Source: Acidobacteriota bacterium
GTDB lineage: Bacteria; Actinomycetota; Acidimicrobiia; Acidimicrobiales; RAAP-2
Assembly: GCA_028873575.1 (NCBI GenBank)
Contig: JAGWHY010000014.1
Coordinates: forward strand, 1 to 32,478
DNA length: 32,478 nucleotides
Reading direction: 5' to 3'
The position numbers and the translations under genes are program-made. Below, piece by piece: positions 22,436-31,200 of this stretch (position 1 is the stretch's first letter; each line of letters opens with the position of its first letter). The notes under the pieces are model-generated. The model was not told the DNA's origin. It made no database searches and saw only the letters and a program-made list of their open reading frames with translations.

Positions 22436-23446
22436 ATGAAGGTTGGCGTTGTCGGAGCGAGTGGGTACGTCGGGTCGGAGATTCTTCGGCTGGCCGGTGG
22501 GCACCCGGATATGGAGATTGTCGCGGCCACCGGCGAGTCGAACGCGGGCGTGTCGGTCGCCAGCCACGTTCCGGCGCTCGCCGCGCTGTATCCGACCACG
22601 CGCTACCTCGCGGGCACCGAACTGGACCGCGTCGATCTGGACGTGGCGTTTGTCGCCCTCCCGCACGGCAAGAGTCAAGACGTCGTTCCGGGCCTGCTCG
22701 CGCGGGGCGTGACGGTCGTGGACCTCGGCGCTGACTTTCGCTTGCGTGACGCGAGCGACTACCCGACCTGGTACCACGAAGAGCACCGGGCGGCGGACCT
22801 GCTTGCCTCGGCGGTCTACGGACTAGTGGAGCGACACCGTGACGAACTGCGCGGCGCCTCCTTGATCGCGGTGCCGGGTTGTTTCCCTACCGCGACCGCG
22901 TTGGCGCTCGGGCCCTTCGTGGACGCCGGGGTGTTGGAAGAAGGAACGTTGCTCGTGTCGGCGTTGACGGGCGCGTCGGGGGCCGGCCGGGCCACCAGTG
23001 ACCGACTGCACTACTCGCGCTTGGCGGCAAACGCGGAAGCCTACGGATTGGTGAGCCATCGTCACACCGCCGAAATGCAGCAAGAACTGCGGCGTGACGT
23101 GCTCTTTACCCCCCATCTCGTGCCCGTGAGTCGAGGGATGCTCGTCACGGCCTTCGCTTCGGTGTCGACGCTGTCGAGTGACGACGCGTTGGATCTACTT
23201 CGCGCGACCTACCGCGACGATCCCTTCGTCGTGGTCGTCGACGAGCCACCGACGCTGAAAGATCCCCTGGGCAGCAATCTCTGCTTCGTGAGTGCCCGCG
23301 TGGACCCGCGTACCGGAACGTTGATCGCGATGAGCTCGATTGACAACCTCGTGAAGGGTGCCGCCGGCCAGGCGATCCAGGCCTGGAACGTCTCACGGGG
23401 CGTCGACGAGACGCGGGGCTTGGCGCGGGCGGGCGTGACGCCGTGA
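22436..23446 (+). CDS. argC: N-acetyl-gamma-glutamyl-phosphate reductase
   Basis: It reduces N-acetylglutamyl 5-phosphate to the semialdehyde with NADPH, the third step of arginine synthesis. The N-terminal Rossmann fold begins VGVVGASGYVGSEILRL; the catalytic Cys149 lies in VPGCFPTATALAL; later conserved parts are LTGASGAGR, HRHTAEMQQEL, FTPHLVPVSRGML and the end NLVKGAAGQAIQAWN. At 336 residues it is of normal length. It opens a six-gene arginine operon with 1-4 base overlaps throughout. The N-terminal ATG is favoured by the promoter 6 bases upstream. In most actinobacteria argJ follows; here argB follows directly (GTGA). Confidence 0.96.
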   Translation: MKVGVVGASGYVGSEILRLAGGHPDMEIVAATGESNAGVSVASHVPALAALYPTTRYLAGTELDRVDLDVAFVALPHGKSQDVVPGLLARGVTVVDLGADFRLRDASDYPTWYHEEHRAADLLASAVYGLVERHRDELRGASLIAVPGCFPTATALALGPFVDAGVLEEGTLLVSALTGASGAGRATSDRLHYSRLAANAEAYGLVSHRHTAEMQQELRRDVLFTPHLVPVSRGMLVTAFASVSTLSSDDALDLLRATYRDDPFVVVVDEPPTLKDPLGSNLCFVSARVDPRTGTLIAMSSIDNLVKGAAGQAIQAWNVSRGVDETRGLARAGVTP

Positions 23447-24231
23447 ACACGTTGGTCGTCAAATTAGGCGGACACGCGCTCGACCGACTGGACGTCGACG
23501 CGCCCGTCCTTAGTGACTTCGCGAGCGACGTGGGTCACTTACGAGACGAAGGCGTGCACGTCGTCGTGGTTCATGGCGGCGGACCGCAGATCGCCGCGCT
23601 CCTCGAACGTCTCGCCTTACCAAGTACTTTCATCGACGGACTACGAGTCACTGACGACGCGACCATGGAAGCAGTGGCGATGGCTCTTTCGATGGTCAAT
23701 CTCCAGATCGTGGCCACGTTGAACGCGCGAGGCGTCGCGGCGGTTGGCCTGTCGGGGGCGGACGCGGGTCTCTTGCACGCGACACCCTTGGGCGAGTCCT
23801 GGGGACGCGCCGCCGGTGAACCAAGAATTGAGACCGCCGTCGTGGCCAGTTTGCTGCGTGAGGGCTTTACCCCGGTGGTGTCGAGCGTCGGCGTCGACGG
23901 CGCGGGTGGGCTCGTCAACTGCAACGCGGACACAATGGCCGGCGCGTTGGCCGGAGCCCTCGGCACGGAACTGATTCTGCTCAGTGACGTCGATCAAGTA
24001 CGCGCCGATCCCGACGCGGCCGACTCCGCGTTGACGTCGATCACGCGCGACCAGGTGATCGAACTTCTCGCGTCGGGTAGTGCTCGCGACGGCATGAGGC
24101 CCAAACTCACCGCGGCTCTCGACGCGCTCGACGGCGGCGCGCCTCGCGTGCGTTTGGCTAACGGGCGTCGATCCCACGCGCTTTCACAACTACTGACGGG
24201 CGCGCTGGCGTCCACGGAGGTCACCGCGTGA
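23443..24231 (+). CDS. argB: Acetylglutamate kinase, short E. coli-like form
   Basis: It phosphorylates N-acetylglutamate, the second arginine step and the usual feedback point in organisms with the cyclic pathway. The 262-residue protein starts directly at VVKLGGHAL, then VHGGGPQI, DGLRVTDDATMEAV, AAVGLSGADAGL, VVSSVGVDGAGGLVNCNADTMAGALAGALG and LSDVDQV. It lacks the extra N-terminal helix of about 25 residues found in arginine-inhibited hexameric enzymes such as those of Mycobacterium and Corynebacterium, so it is probably not directly inhibited by arginine. GTG 23443 overlaps the argC stop by 4 bases. No argD lies between it and argF. Confidence 0.93.
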   Translation: MNTLVVKLGGHALDRLDVDAPVLSDFASDVGHLRDEGVHVVVVHGGGPQIAALLERLALPSTFIDGLRVTDDATMEAVAMALSMVNLQIVATLNARGVAAVGLSGADAGLLHATPLGESWGRAAGEPRIETAVVASLLREGFTPVVSSVGVDGAGGLVNCNADTMAGALAGALGTELILLSDVDQVRADPDAADSALTSITRDQVIELLASGSARDGMRPKLTAALDALDGGAPRVRLANGRRSHALSQLLTGALASTEVTA

Positions 24232-25148
24232 CACGACACCTGCTGACGATCGACGAGCTGAGCGACGACGACCTGACCGAGCTCTACGCACTCGCGCGAG
24301 CGCCCTTCGACGACGAACTGCTGAAAGGTCAGGGTGTCGCCTTGGTCTTCGAGCGACCGAGTCTGCGTACGCGCGCCTCGAGCGCCACGGCGGTGGCGGA
24401 GTTGGGTGGATTCGCCACTTTCTTTAGCGACGACGAAATCGGCCTCGACCGCCGCGAATCGGCCGAGGACGTCGCGCGCACGCTCAGCGAGATGTACGCC
24501 ATCGCGGCACTGCGACTACGTCGCCACGACGTGTTCGCGCGCATGCGCGCGGCGACCAACGAACGTCTCGCTTTGATCAACCTGCTAAGTAGTGACGCGC
24601 ACCCGACGCAGGCGCTCGCCGACGTGCTGACCTTGGCCGACGAGTTCACGAACGGCAACGTCAACGAGCTCGAGGGTCTTCGCGTCGCGTACGTGGGTGA
24701 CGCGACGAACGTCACGCGCTCACTCGCGGTGGCGCTGACGCGACTCGGGGTGCACGTACGCGTGGGCGCGCCCGCGGGCTACCAGCTGAAAGAAGATGGC
24801 GCGGAGAACCCTTGGACCTTCGCGCGGCGAGGCTCCCTGGAACTTTTCGACAACGCGGTCGAGGCGGTTGACGGCGTGGACGCGATCTACACCGACGCGT
24901 GGGTTTCGATGGGCTTCGAAGACGAGGTCGCCCAACGACGTCTTGATCTTTCGTCGTTTCGCGTCGATGACGCGCTGGTTGCGCACGCGGCCACGCACGC
25001 CGTCGTGCTGCACTGCTTACCGGCACACCGGGGCGACGAAATCTCGGACAACGTCTTGGACTCGCCGCGCAGCCGCGTGTGGCGCCAGGTCTTTCATCGT
25101 CGCAGCGCCATGCGTGCGGCACTTCGTTGGATCAAGGAGGACGCGTGA
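24228..25148 (+). CDS. argF: Ornithine carbamoyltransferase
   Basis: It makes citrulline from ornithine and carbamoyl phosphate. The carbamoyl-phosphate loop is FERPSLRTRASS (a SLRTR variant of STRTR also found in other bacterial OTCases), followed by HPTQALADVLTL, VAYVGDATNVTRSL and DAWVSMG. The ornithine-binding HCLPAHRGDEIS sits near residue 263, with the diagnostic Cys that separates OTCases from aspartate carbamoyltransferases. The 306-residue length is normal. The GTG start overlaps the argB stop by 4 bases and the end overlaps argR by 4 bases. Its ornithine must come from argJ or argE genes outside this cluster. Confidence 0.95.
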   Translation: MTRHLLTIDELSDDDLTELYALARAPFDDELLKGQGVALVFERPSLRTRASSATAVAELGGFATFFSDDEIGLDRRESAEDVARTLSEMYAIAALRLRRHDVFARMRAATNERLALINLLSSDAHPTQALADVLTLADEFTNGNVNELEGLRVAYVGDATNVTRSLAVALTRLGVHVRVGAPAGYQLKEDGAENPWTFARRGSLELFDNAVEAVDGVDAIYTDAWVSMGFEDEVAQRRLDLSSFRVDDALVAHAATHAVVLHCLPAHRGDEISDNVLDSPRSRVWRQVFHRRSAMRAALRWIKEDA

Positions 25149-25636
25149 CGAAAACGCAACGCCAACATCGCATTAGTGAACTGCTGGAACACGAGGTCAT
25201 TTCGACCGCCGCGCAGGTGGTGAATCGCCTACAGTCCGAGGGCGTGAGCGCCACGCAAGCAACGGTGACGCGCGACCTCCAAGAACTCGGCACGATCAAG
25301 GTTCGTGATGAACACGGCGCGCGTCGAATCGTGCTGGCGGCGTCGCCCAAGTTGGCGCCGGCCCCCTTAGATCACCTGCGACGGATGATGGGCGAGTGGG
25401 TGATCTCCGTGGAAAGTTCTGGCAATCTCGTCGTCGTGCGCACCCCACCGGGTTGCGCGCACGTCGTCGCCTCCGCGTTGGACCGCAGTGCACTCGAGGG
25501 GGTGCTCGGTAGCGTCGCCGGAGACGACACAATTCTCGTGATCGCGACGGAAGCTCGCGGTGGCGCGGCGTTGTCGAAGGAGTTCCGGGATCTTTCCGGA
25601 CTGGGTGAATTAAACGAAGTAAGGAGCGATCGATAA
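25145..25636 (+). CDS. argR: Arginine repressor ArgR
   Basis: It is a hexameric arginine-dependent repressor of 163 residues. The winged-helix domain (about 1-72) reads RQHRISELLEHEVISTAAQVVNRLQSEGVSATQATVTRDLQELGTIKVRDEHG. The C-terminal arginine-binding/oligomerisation domain (about 88-155) has NLVVVRTPPGCAHVVASALDR and GSVAGDDTILVIATEARGGAAL, keeping the Asp pair that contacts arginine. GTG 25145 overlaps the argF stop; GGAGG 4 bases upstream serves it. An in-frame ATG at 25079 would add 22 residues from argF and is not supported. It probably binds the site over the argC -10, so it represses its own operon. Confidence 0.95.
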   Translation: MTKTQRQHRISELLEHEVISTAAQVVNRLQSEGVSATQATVTRDLQELGTIKVRDEHGARRIVLAASPKLAPAPLDHLRRMMGEWVISVESSGNLVVVRTPPGCAHVVASALDRSALEGVLGSVAGDDTILVIATEARGGAALSKEFRDLSGLGELNEVRSDR

Positions 25637-26859
25637 TGGCGAAGCGAGTGGTACTGGCGTACAGCGGTGGACTCGACACCTCGGTGGCGGTGCGCTGGAT
25701 GATCGAAGAGTGGGGCGTGGAGGTCGTGTGCGTACTCGTCGACGTAGGTCAAGACGTCGAGAGTTCGGAGAGTTTCGAGGACATTCGGGCGCGGGCCCTG
25801 GCCGCGGGCGCGCTCGAGTGCGTGCTGGTCGACGCCAAGACGGAGATGGCCGAGGAGTTCTGCGCGCGCGCCATCGCGGCGAACGCGCTCTACGAGTCGA
25901 AGTACCCCTTGGTGTCGGCGCTGTCACGCCCCGTCATCGTTCGACACCTGGTGGACCAGGCGCGACGCTTTGGGGCGCAGGCCGTCGCGCACGGCTGTAC
26001 GGGCAAGGGCAACGACCAAGTCCGCTTCGAAGTGGGCACGCACGCCCTGGCCCCCGACCTCGAGGTCCTCGCGCCGGCGCGTAACTGGGGCATGACGCGA
26101 GCCGATTCCGTCGACTACGCCCGAAAGTGGGATATTCCCATTAAGGCGACCAAGGAGAAGATCTACTCGATCGACGAGAACCTTTGGGGTCGCGCGATTG
26201 AGTGTGGCGCTATCGAGGACCCGTGGGCAGCGCCTCCCGAGGAGCCGTACACCTTGACCCGGGTCGTGGACACGGCGCCGGTGGAGGTCACGGTTCGTTT
26301 CGAAAGCGGCGTTCCCGTCGCGCTCGACGGCGAGGCACTGCCACTGGCCGCGCTCATCGCCCGACTCAACGGCGTCGCGGGCGCCACGGGGTACGGACGG
26401 CTCGACATGGTGGAGAACCGTCGCGTCGGCATCAAGAGCCGTGAGGTCTACGAGTGTCCGGCAGCCCTGGCGTTGATCGCGGCCCACCGCGACCTCGAGG
26501 ACCTGGTGCTCGAGCGCGACGTGCATCACGAAAAGGCCCGTCTGGAACCGCGTTGGTCGGAGCTGGTCTACGACGGCATGTGGTTTTCGCCGCTGAAAGA
26601 GGCGCTCGACGCGTTCATGGATGAGACGCAGCGTCACGTCACCGGCGAGGTGCGACTGCGCTTCGAGGCACCGGGACTACTACGGATCGTTGGTCGACGC
26701 AGCCCCAAGGCGTTGTACGACTACGGTCTCGCGACGTACGACGCCGAGGACACCTTTCGTCACGCGGACTCCGAGGGCTTCGTACGCATCTACGGACTCG
26801 GCGTGCAAACGTGGGCGGCGCGACAGGGGGCGAAGAACGCGACCCCACCCCAGTCGTGA
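25636..26859 (+). CDS. argG: Argininosuccinate synthase
   Basis: It joins citrulline and aspartate using ATP. The N-type ATP pyrophosphatase motif is SGGLDTSVAV at residues 10-19. Further family blocks are ARALAAGALECVLVDAK, YPLVSALSRPVI, AHGCTGKGNDQVRFE, IKATKEKIYSIDENLWGR and LDMVENRRVGIKSREVYE. The 407-residue length is usual. The ATG shares one base with the argR stop (TAATG), with AAGGAG about 10 bases upstream. The end overlaps argH in GTGA. No substitution in a known key residue is seen. Confidence 0.97.
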   Translation: MAKRVVLAYSGGLDTSVAVRWMIEEWGVEVVCVLVDVGQDVESSESFEDIRARALAAGALECVLVDAKTEMAEEFCARAIAANALYESKYPLVSALSRPVIVRHLVDQARRFGAQAVAHGCTGKGNDQVRFEVGTHALAPDLEVLAPARNWGMTRADSVDYARKWDIPIKATKEKIYSIDENLWGRAIECGAIEDPWAAPPEEPYTLTRVVDTAPVEVTVRFESGVPVALDGEALPLAALIARLNGVAGATGYGRLDMVENRRVGIKSREVYECPAALALIAAHRDLEDLVLERDVHHEKARLEPRWSELVYDGMWFSPLKEALDAFMDETQRHVTGEVRLRFEAPGLLRIVGRRSPKALYDYGLATYDAEDTFRHADSEGFVRIYGLGVQTWAARQGAKNATPPQS

Positions 26860-28244
26860 CGCTCTGGGGAGGTCGGTTCAGCACGTCGATGGACGAGAGT
26901 CTGTGGGCGATGTCGGAGAGCTACTCGTTCGACGCCGCGCTCTACGCCCACGACATCGCCGGCTCGATTGCCCACGTCCGTGGGCTCCAGGTCGCCGGAC
27001 TGCTCAGTGAAGAGGAGGCGACGACCCTCGTCGCGACGCTCGAGGTGATCCGCGCGGAGTTCGAGCAAGGTCGTTTCGAGCGTCTCGGGAGCGACGAAGA
27101 CGTCCACATGGCAATAGAACGGCGCGCGACCGAGTTGGCGGGACCCTTGGGCGCGCGCATGCACACGGCGCGTAGCCGCAACGATCAGGTCGCCACGACG
27201 CTACGACTCTTTACTCGTGACGCACTGCGCGAGATCGCCCACGCCACCTTGGGGCTGGTCGATCAGTTGGTGGCGGTGGGGGACCGCTACGCGTCAGCCG
27301 TGTTGCCGGGCTACACGCATCTCCAGCGCGCCCAGCCGGTGCTGCTCAGCCACCACGTGCAAGCGCACGCTTTCGCCCTACTGCGCGACGTCGATCGACT
27401 CGCCGACGCGCGTGAGAGGGCCAACGTGTCACCCCTCGGCGCCGGAGCGTTGGCCGGCACGTCGCTGCCGATTCGCCCCGCGTACACCGCCGAACTCCTT
27501 GGCTTTCGCGAGAGCTTCGCGAACTCGATGGACGCCGTGGCTGATCGTGACTTTGTCGCCGAGGCACTCTTTGACGTGGCGCTGCTCGGCGTGCACCTCT
27601 CGCGCCTCGGCGAGGAGTTGGTGCTCTGGACGAGTAGTGAGTTTGGTTTCGCCACGTTAGGTGACGCCTTTACGACGGGGTCATCCATGTTGCCCCAGAA
27701 GAAGAACAGCGACGTCGCCGAGCTCGCGCGTGGCAAGGCCGGCCGCTTCGTCGGCAACTTGACGTCGCTGCTCGTGACCTTGAAGGGACTGCCTCTGTCC
27801 TACAACCGTGATCTCCAAGAAGACAAGGAACCGCTCTTCGATTCGGTACGCCAAATTCTGCTGGTGCTCAACGCGTTGAGCGGCGCCTACAGTTCACTCG
27901 TCGTCAACGAAGTCGTCAGCGCCCACGCGGCGGACGACGATCTACTCGTCGCCATTGACGTGGCCGAAGCGCTCGTCGCGCAGGGCGAACCCTTTCGCGT
28001 GGCGCACGAGCGCGTGGGGCGTTTGGTGGGTCAGGCCGTCGCCGAAGGCACCTCTCTGCGCGAGGTCGTCGGCGCCAGCGAGGAGGTGGCGCACCTCACG
28101 CATCTGTTCGAGCCCGGGGCGTCCCTGCGTCAACGCCGTTCACCCGGCGCCTCGGGACCCGAGGCCGCGCCGGAACAGCGTCGTCGACTCGACGAAGCTC
28201 GAGCCCATCTGGGTGCTCGATTCGCCGTCGTGTCACAGCCCTAA
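26856..28244 (+). CDS. argH: Argininosuccinate lyase
   Basis: It cleaves argininosuccinate to arginine and fumarate, ending the pathway. The N-terminus TLWGGRFSTSMDESLWAMSESYSFD is typical, followed by EDVHMAIERR, HTARSRNDQVATTLRL, GYTHLQRAQPV and SPLGAGALAGTSLP. The superfamily signature loop at residues 275-286 reads GSSMLPQKKNSD; the usual Pro after KKN is Ser here. GTG 26856 gives the standard N-terminus and overlaps the argG stop; a longer in-frame start at 26811 adds 15 unrelated residues. At 462 residues the length is normal. It is the last arginine gene in the window. Confidence 0.96.
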   Translation: MTLWGGRFSTSMDESLWAMSESYSFDAALYAHDIAGSIAHVRGLQVAGLLSEEEATTLVATLEVIRAEFEQGRFERLGSDEDVHMAIERRATELAGPLGARMHTARSRNDQVATTLRLFTRDALREIAHATLGLVDQLVAVGDRYASAVLPGYTHLQRAQPVLLSHHVQAHAFALLRDVDRLADARERANVSPLGAGALAGTSLPIRPAYTAELLGFRESFANSMDAVADRDFVAEALFDVALLGVHLSRLGEELVLWTSSEFGFATLGDAFTTGSSMLPQKKNSDVAELARGKAGRFVGNLTSLLVTLKGLPLSYNRDLQEDKEPLFDSVRQILLVLNALSGAYSSLVVNEVVSAHAADDDLLVAIDVAEALVAQGEPFRVAHERVGRLVGQAVAEGTSLREVVGASEEVAHLTHLFEPGASLRQRRSPGASGPEAAPEQRRRLDEARAHLGARFAVVSQP

Positions 28245-28285
28245 TTCAGACTGCGGGCGTGTCGAAACTCACTACGCAACCGCCG

Positions 28286-28291
28286 TACTGT
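28286..28291 (+). promoter_or_regulatory. Possible -10 element of the nuclease-helicase gene
   Basis: TACTGT ends 8 bases before ATG 28300, slightly further than at the other unit heads. With no Shine-Dalgarno in the gap, a leaderless or near-leaderless mRNA is possible. I see no terminator hairpin for argH in the 55-base gap. Confidence 0.4.
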
Positions 28292-28299
28292 GAAGTCCA

Positions 28300-31200
28300 A
28301 TGAGCGAACGTCTTCTCACGCCGTCCAAGATCACCTCGTGGTTGGGCTGTGCGCACTCGCTCACCTTGACCAATGAGGTCACGTCGGGCGCGTTGACCAT
28401 CGCGCCGAACACGTTGAGTGACCTAGCCGAAGTACTCGTCGAAAAGGGAGCGCAGCACGAGCGCGCGTGCCTCGAAGAGTACGAGGCCGCCGGTCGCCAC
28501 GTCTACGAAGTTCCGGGACGCAACGCCGACGAGTCCTTCGAAGAATGGGTCGCGCGCGTCGGGAATCCCTTCGATCGCGACGTGGACGTCATCTACCAAA
28601 TGCCCTTCATCCACGACGGCATTCGCGGCATTGCCGACTTCTTGGTCCGCGTTGAGAGCCCGGAAGACGGCTTCGCGCACTTCGAGCCGGTCGACGCCAA
28701 ACTAACGAGGACCAAAGCAAAGCCGGGCCACGTACTGCAGTTGTGCTTTTACGCGGAGGCGATTGGGGCGCTGCTCGGGCGACCACCCAAGCGAATGCAC
28801 CTGTGGCTGGGCTCGGGCACGACGCAGGGTCTACTCGTCGAGGAGTTTCTGCCGTACTGGCGACGGTTGCGCCTGCAGCTGCAAGACCTTCTCGACGACA
28901 CGTCAACGGCGAGCCCGACGCGTCCGACCCTGTGTGACACGTGTGAGTACTGCGAGTACTTCACGCACTGTGAGTCGCAGTGGCGGCGAGAAGACTCGTT
29001 GACGTTCGTCGCCAATTCCCGCGCCGAAGAGCGCGAGCGACTCGAAGCGGCGGGGGTGCGCACGATGGTGGCGTTGTCGCGACGCCGTGAGCCGGTCGAA
29101 CGACTTCACGACGAGAAGTTGGCGCGGCTCGTTCGTCAAGCTGACTTGCAAATCGCGTCGCGCGCGCGCCCCGAGGCGCCACCGCTCTTTGAACTGATTG
29201 AGCCCTCGGACGACCCGATCTACGGCCGGGGATTTGAATTACTGCCTGAACCGGACGTCGGGGACGTCTTTTTCGACTTCGAAGGCGACCCGTTCTGGAC
29301 GCCCCAAAACGAACTGATGTTTCTCGCGGGGCTCTACTACGTCAACGAGGGTGGCGCGTGGGTGTACGACGAGCGTTGGGCCCATTCGCTGCACGACCAG
29401 CAGGTCATGATTCGCGGTCTGATGGAGTTCTTTCGCGATCGGCGTGAACGCTACCCCCGAATGCACGTGTACCACTACAACCACACGGAACGTTCCACGA
29501 TTGAACGTCTGATGAACGACGGTGACGACGCCAACCTCTTCGCCTCGCTGAACGAAACCGGGCTGTTCGTCGACCTCTTCGTCGTGGCGCGCAACGCCGT
29601 GCGGGTGGGCACTGAGTCCTACGGCCTCAAACACCTTGAGCACTTGGTGAGCTTCCACCGCGAAGCCGGTATCGAGCAAGGCGCCGGCGCGGTCGTCGAG
29701 TACGAGCAGTGGTTAAAGACGCCGCGTGAAGAGATTCTTCGCGACATCGCGCGGTACAACCGCGACGACGTCGCTTCCACTCGGGCGCTGAGGGACTGGT
29801 TAGTCGAACAGCGCCCTTTGGGACTCGCGTGGCGGGCGGCGTTCATCACTAACGAGGTCTACGAATTCGACACCGACGAATTGGTCGAAGGTTTGCACGA
29901 GTTCGACGTCGACACGCCGGAGTACCTGCTCGGTGATCTCTTGAACTACTGGCGCCGCGAACGTTCGGCCGACATGACGCCACGCTTTATGACCCTGGAC
30001 GGAGACGGCCTTGACCTGTTCTCCAACCCCGAGTACCTGGTCGGGCTGAGCGCCGTCCGTGTCGAAGAGCCCCAGGGCCGCGAACGCAATCGGGCGCTCG
30101 TGCTGACCTACCCCGAGCAGCCCGTTGACGCGAAGTTTTTTCCCCCGAATCAAAAGGTCGCGTTCTCCTCCGCGGATCAGGCCCACGGACTTGCCTCGGT
30201 ACGACGGTTCGACGTCGACCGCCGCGAATTGGTTCTCGTGTGGGGGGCGTTTCAGGAGGAAGTGGGGGCCGTTCCGCGCAACTTGACGTACTACGAAGAC
30301 TTCATGCCCGGGCACAAGCTCTCCGTGCTGAAAGATCTCGCGCGTCAGGTGCTGGACCCCGTGACTCACGGGGAGCCGAGTCGCCTCTCGCTAGCCCTGC
30401 TCGCGGCCGAGCGACCACGTTTCGTGGACGACGCCGGTCCGCCGGGGGGCGTCTTCAACGATGACCTCGAGCAGATCTACGGCTGGGTGACGCGCCTCGA
30501 CGAGAGTTTCGTCGCCTTTCAAGGTCCGCCGGGAACGGGGAAGACCTACAGCGGCTCGCACGTTATTCATCGGCTACTCAAGGCGGGCCTGCGCGTCGGC
30601 GTCGTGTCGACCGGCAATCTCGCGATTGATCACCTCATGAGCGCCACGCGCGACGTCTTCGAAAAAAACGGTGATCTGGATCAATTGCGTGCGCTGCGCT
30701 GGCGGTCGACCAACGACCTCACGTTGGATTTCGCGACCTACTCGAATAAGGCGCAGATCTTGTCAACGGGCGATCACAATTTGATCGGCGGGACGTCGTG
30801 GTTGTGGTCGCGCGCGGAGCTGCGTCAACGACCCGTCGACGTACTGGTGGTTGACGAGGCCGGTCAGCTCTCCCTCGCCGACGCGGTCGCCGCCTCGAAC
30901 GGCGCGCGCAATATGTTGCTCCTCGGAGACCCGCTGCAACTCGCGCAGGTCGCCAAGGCCGTGCACCCCAACGGTTCCGGAGCGAGCGTGCTCGAGCACT
31001 TGCTCGGTGAGCACGCCACGATTCCCGCGAGTGAGGGTGTTTTCATGTCCGTCACGCGACGGATGCATCCCGACGTCTGTCGATTCATCTCGAATCAGAT
31101 CTACGAGGGCCGGTTGACCAGCCACGAATCCTGCGCGCGTCAGGGGACCGCACTGGGCACGGGGCTTCGCTGGTTGCGCGCCACGCACGAAGGGCGCGCC

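Noticed and set aside
25924-26637. 237-residue minus-strand frame inside argG
   Set aside because: Shadow of argG with no motif, no ribosome site and no promoter.
28245-28299. Terminator after argH
   Set aside because: No stem of useful length and no T-run in the 55-base gap.
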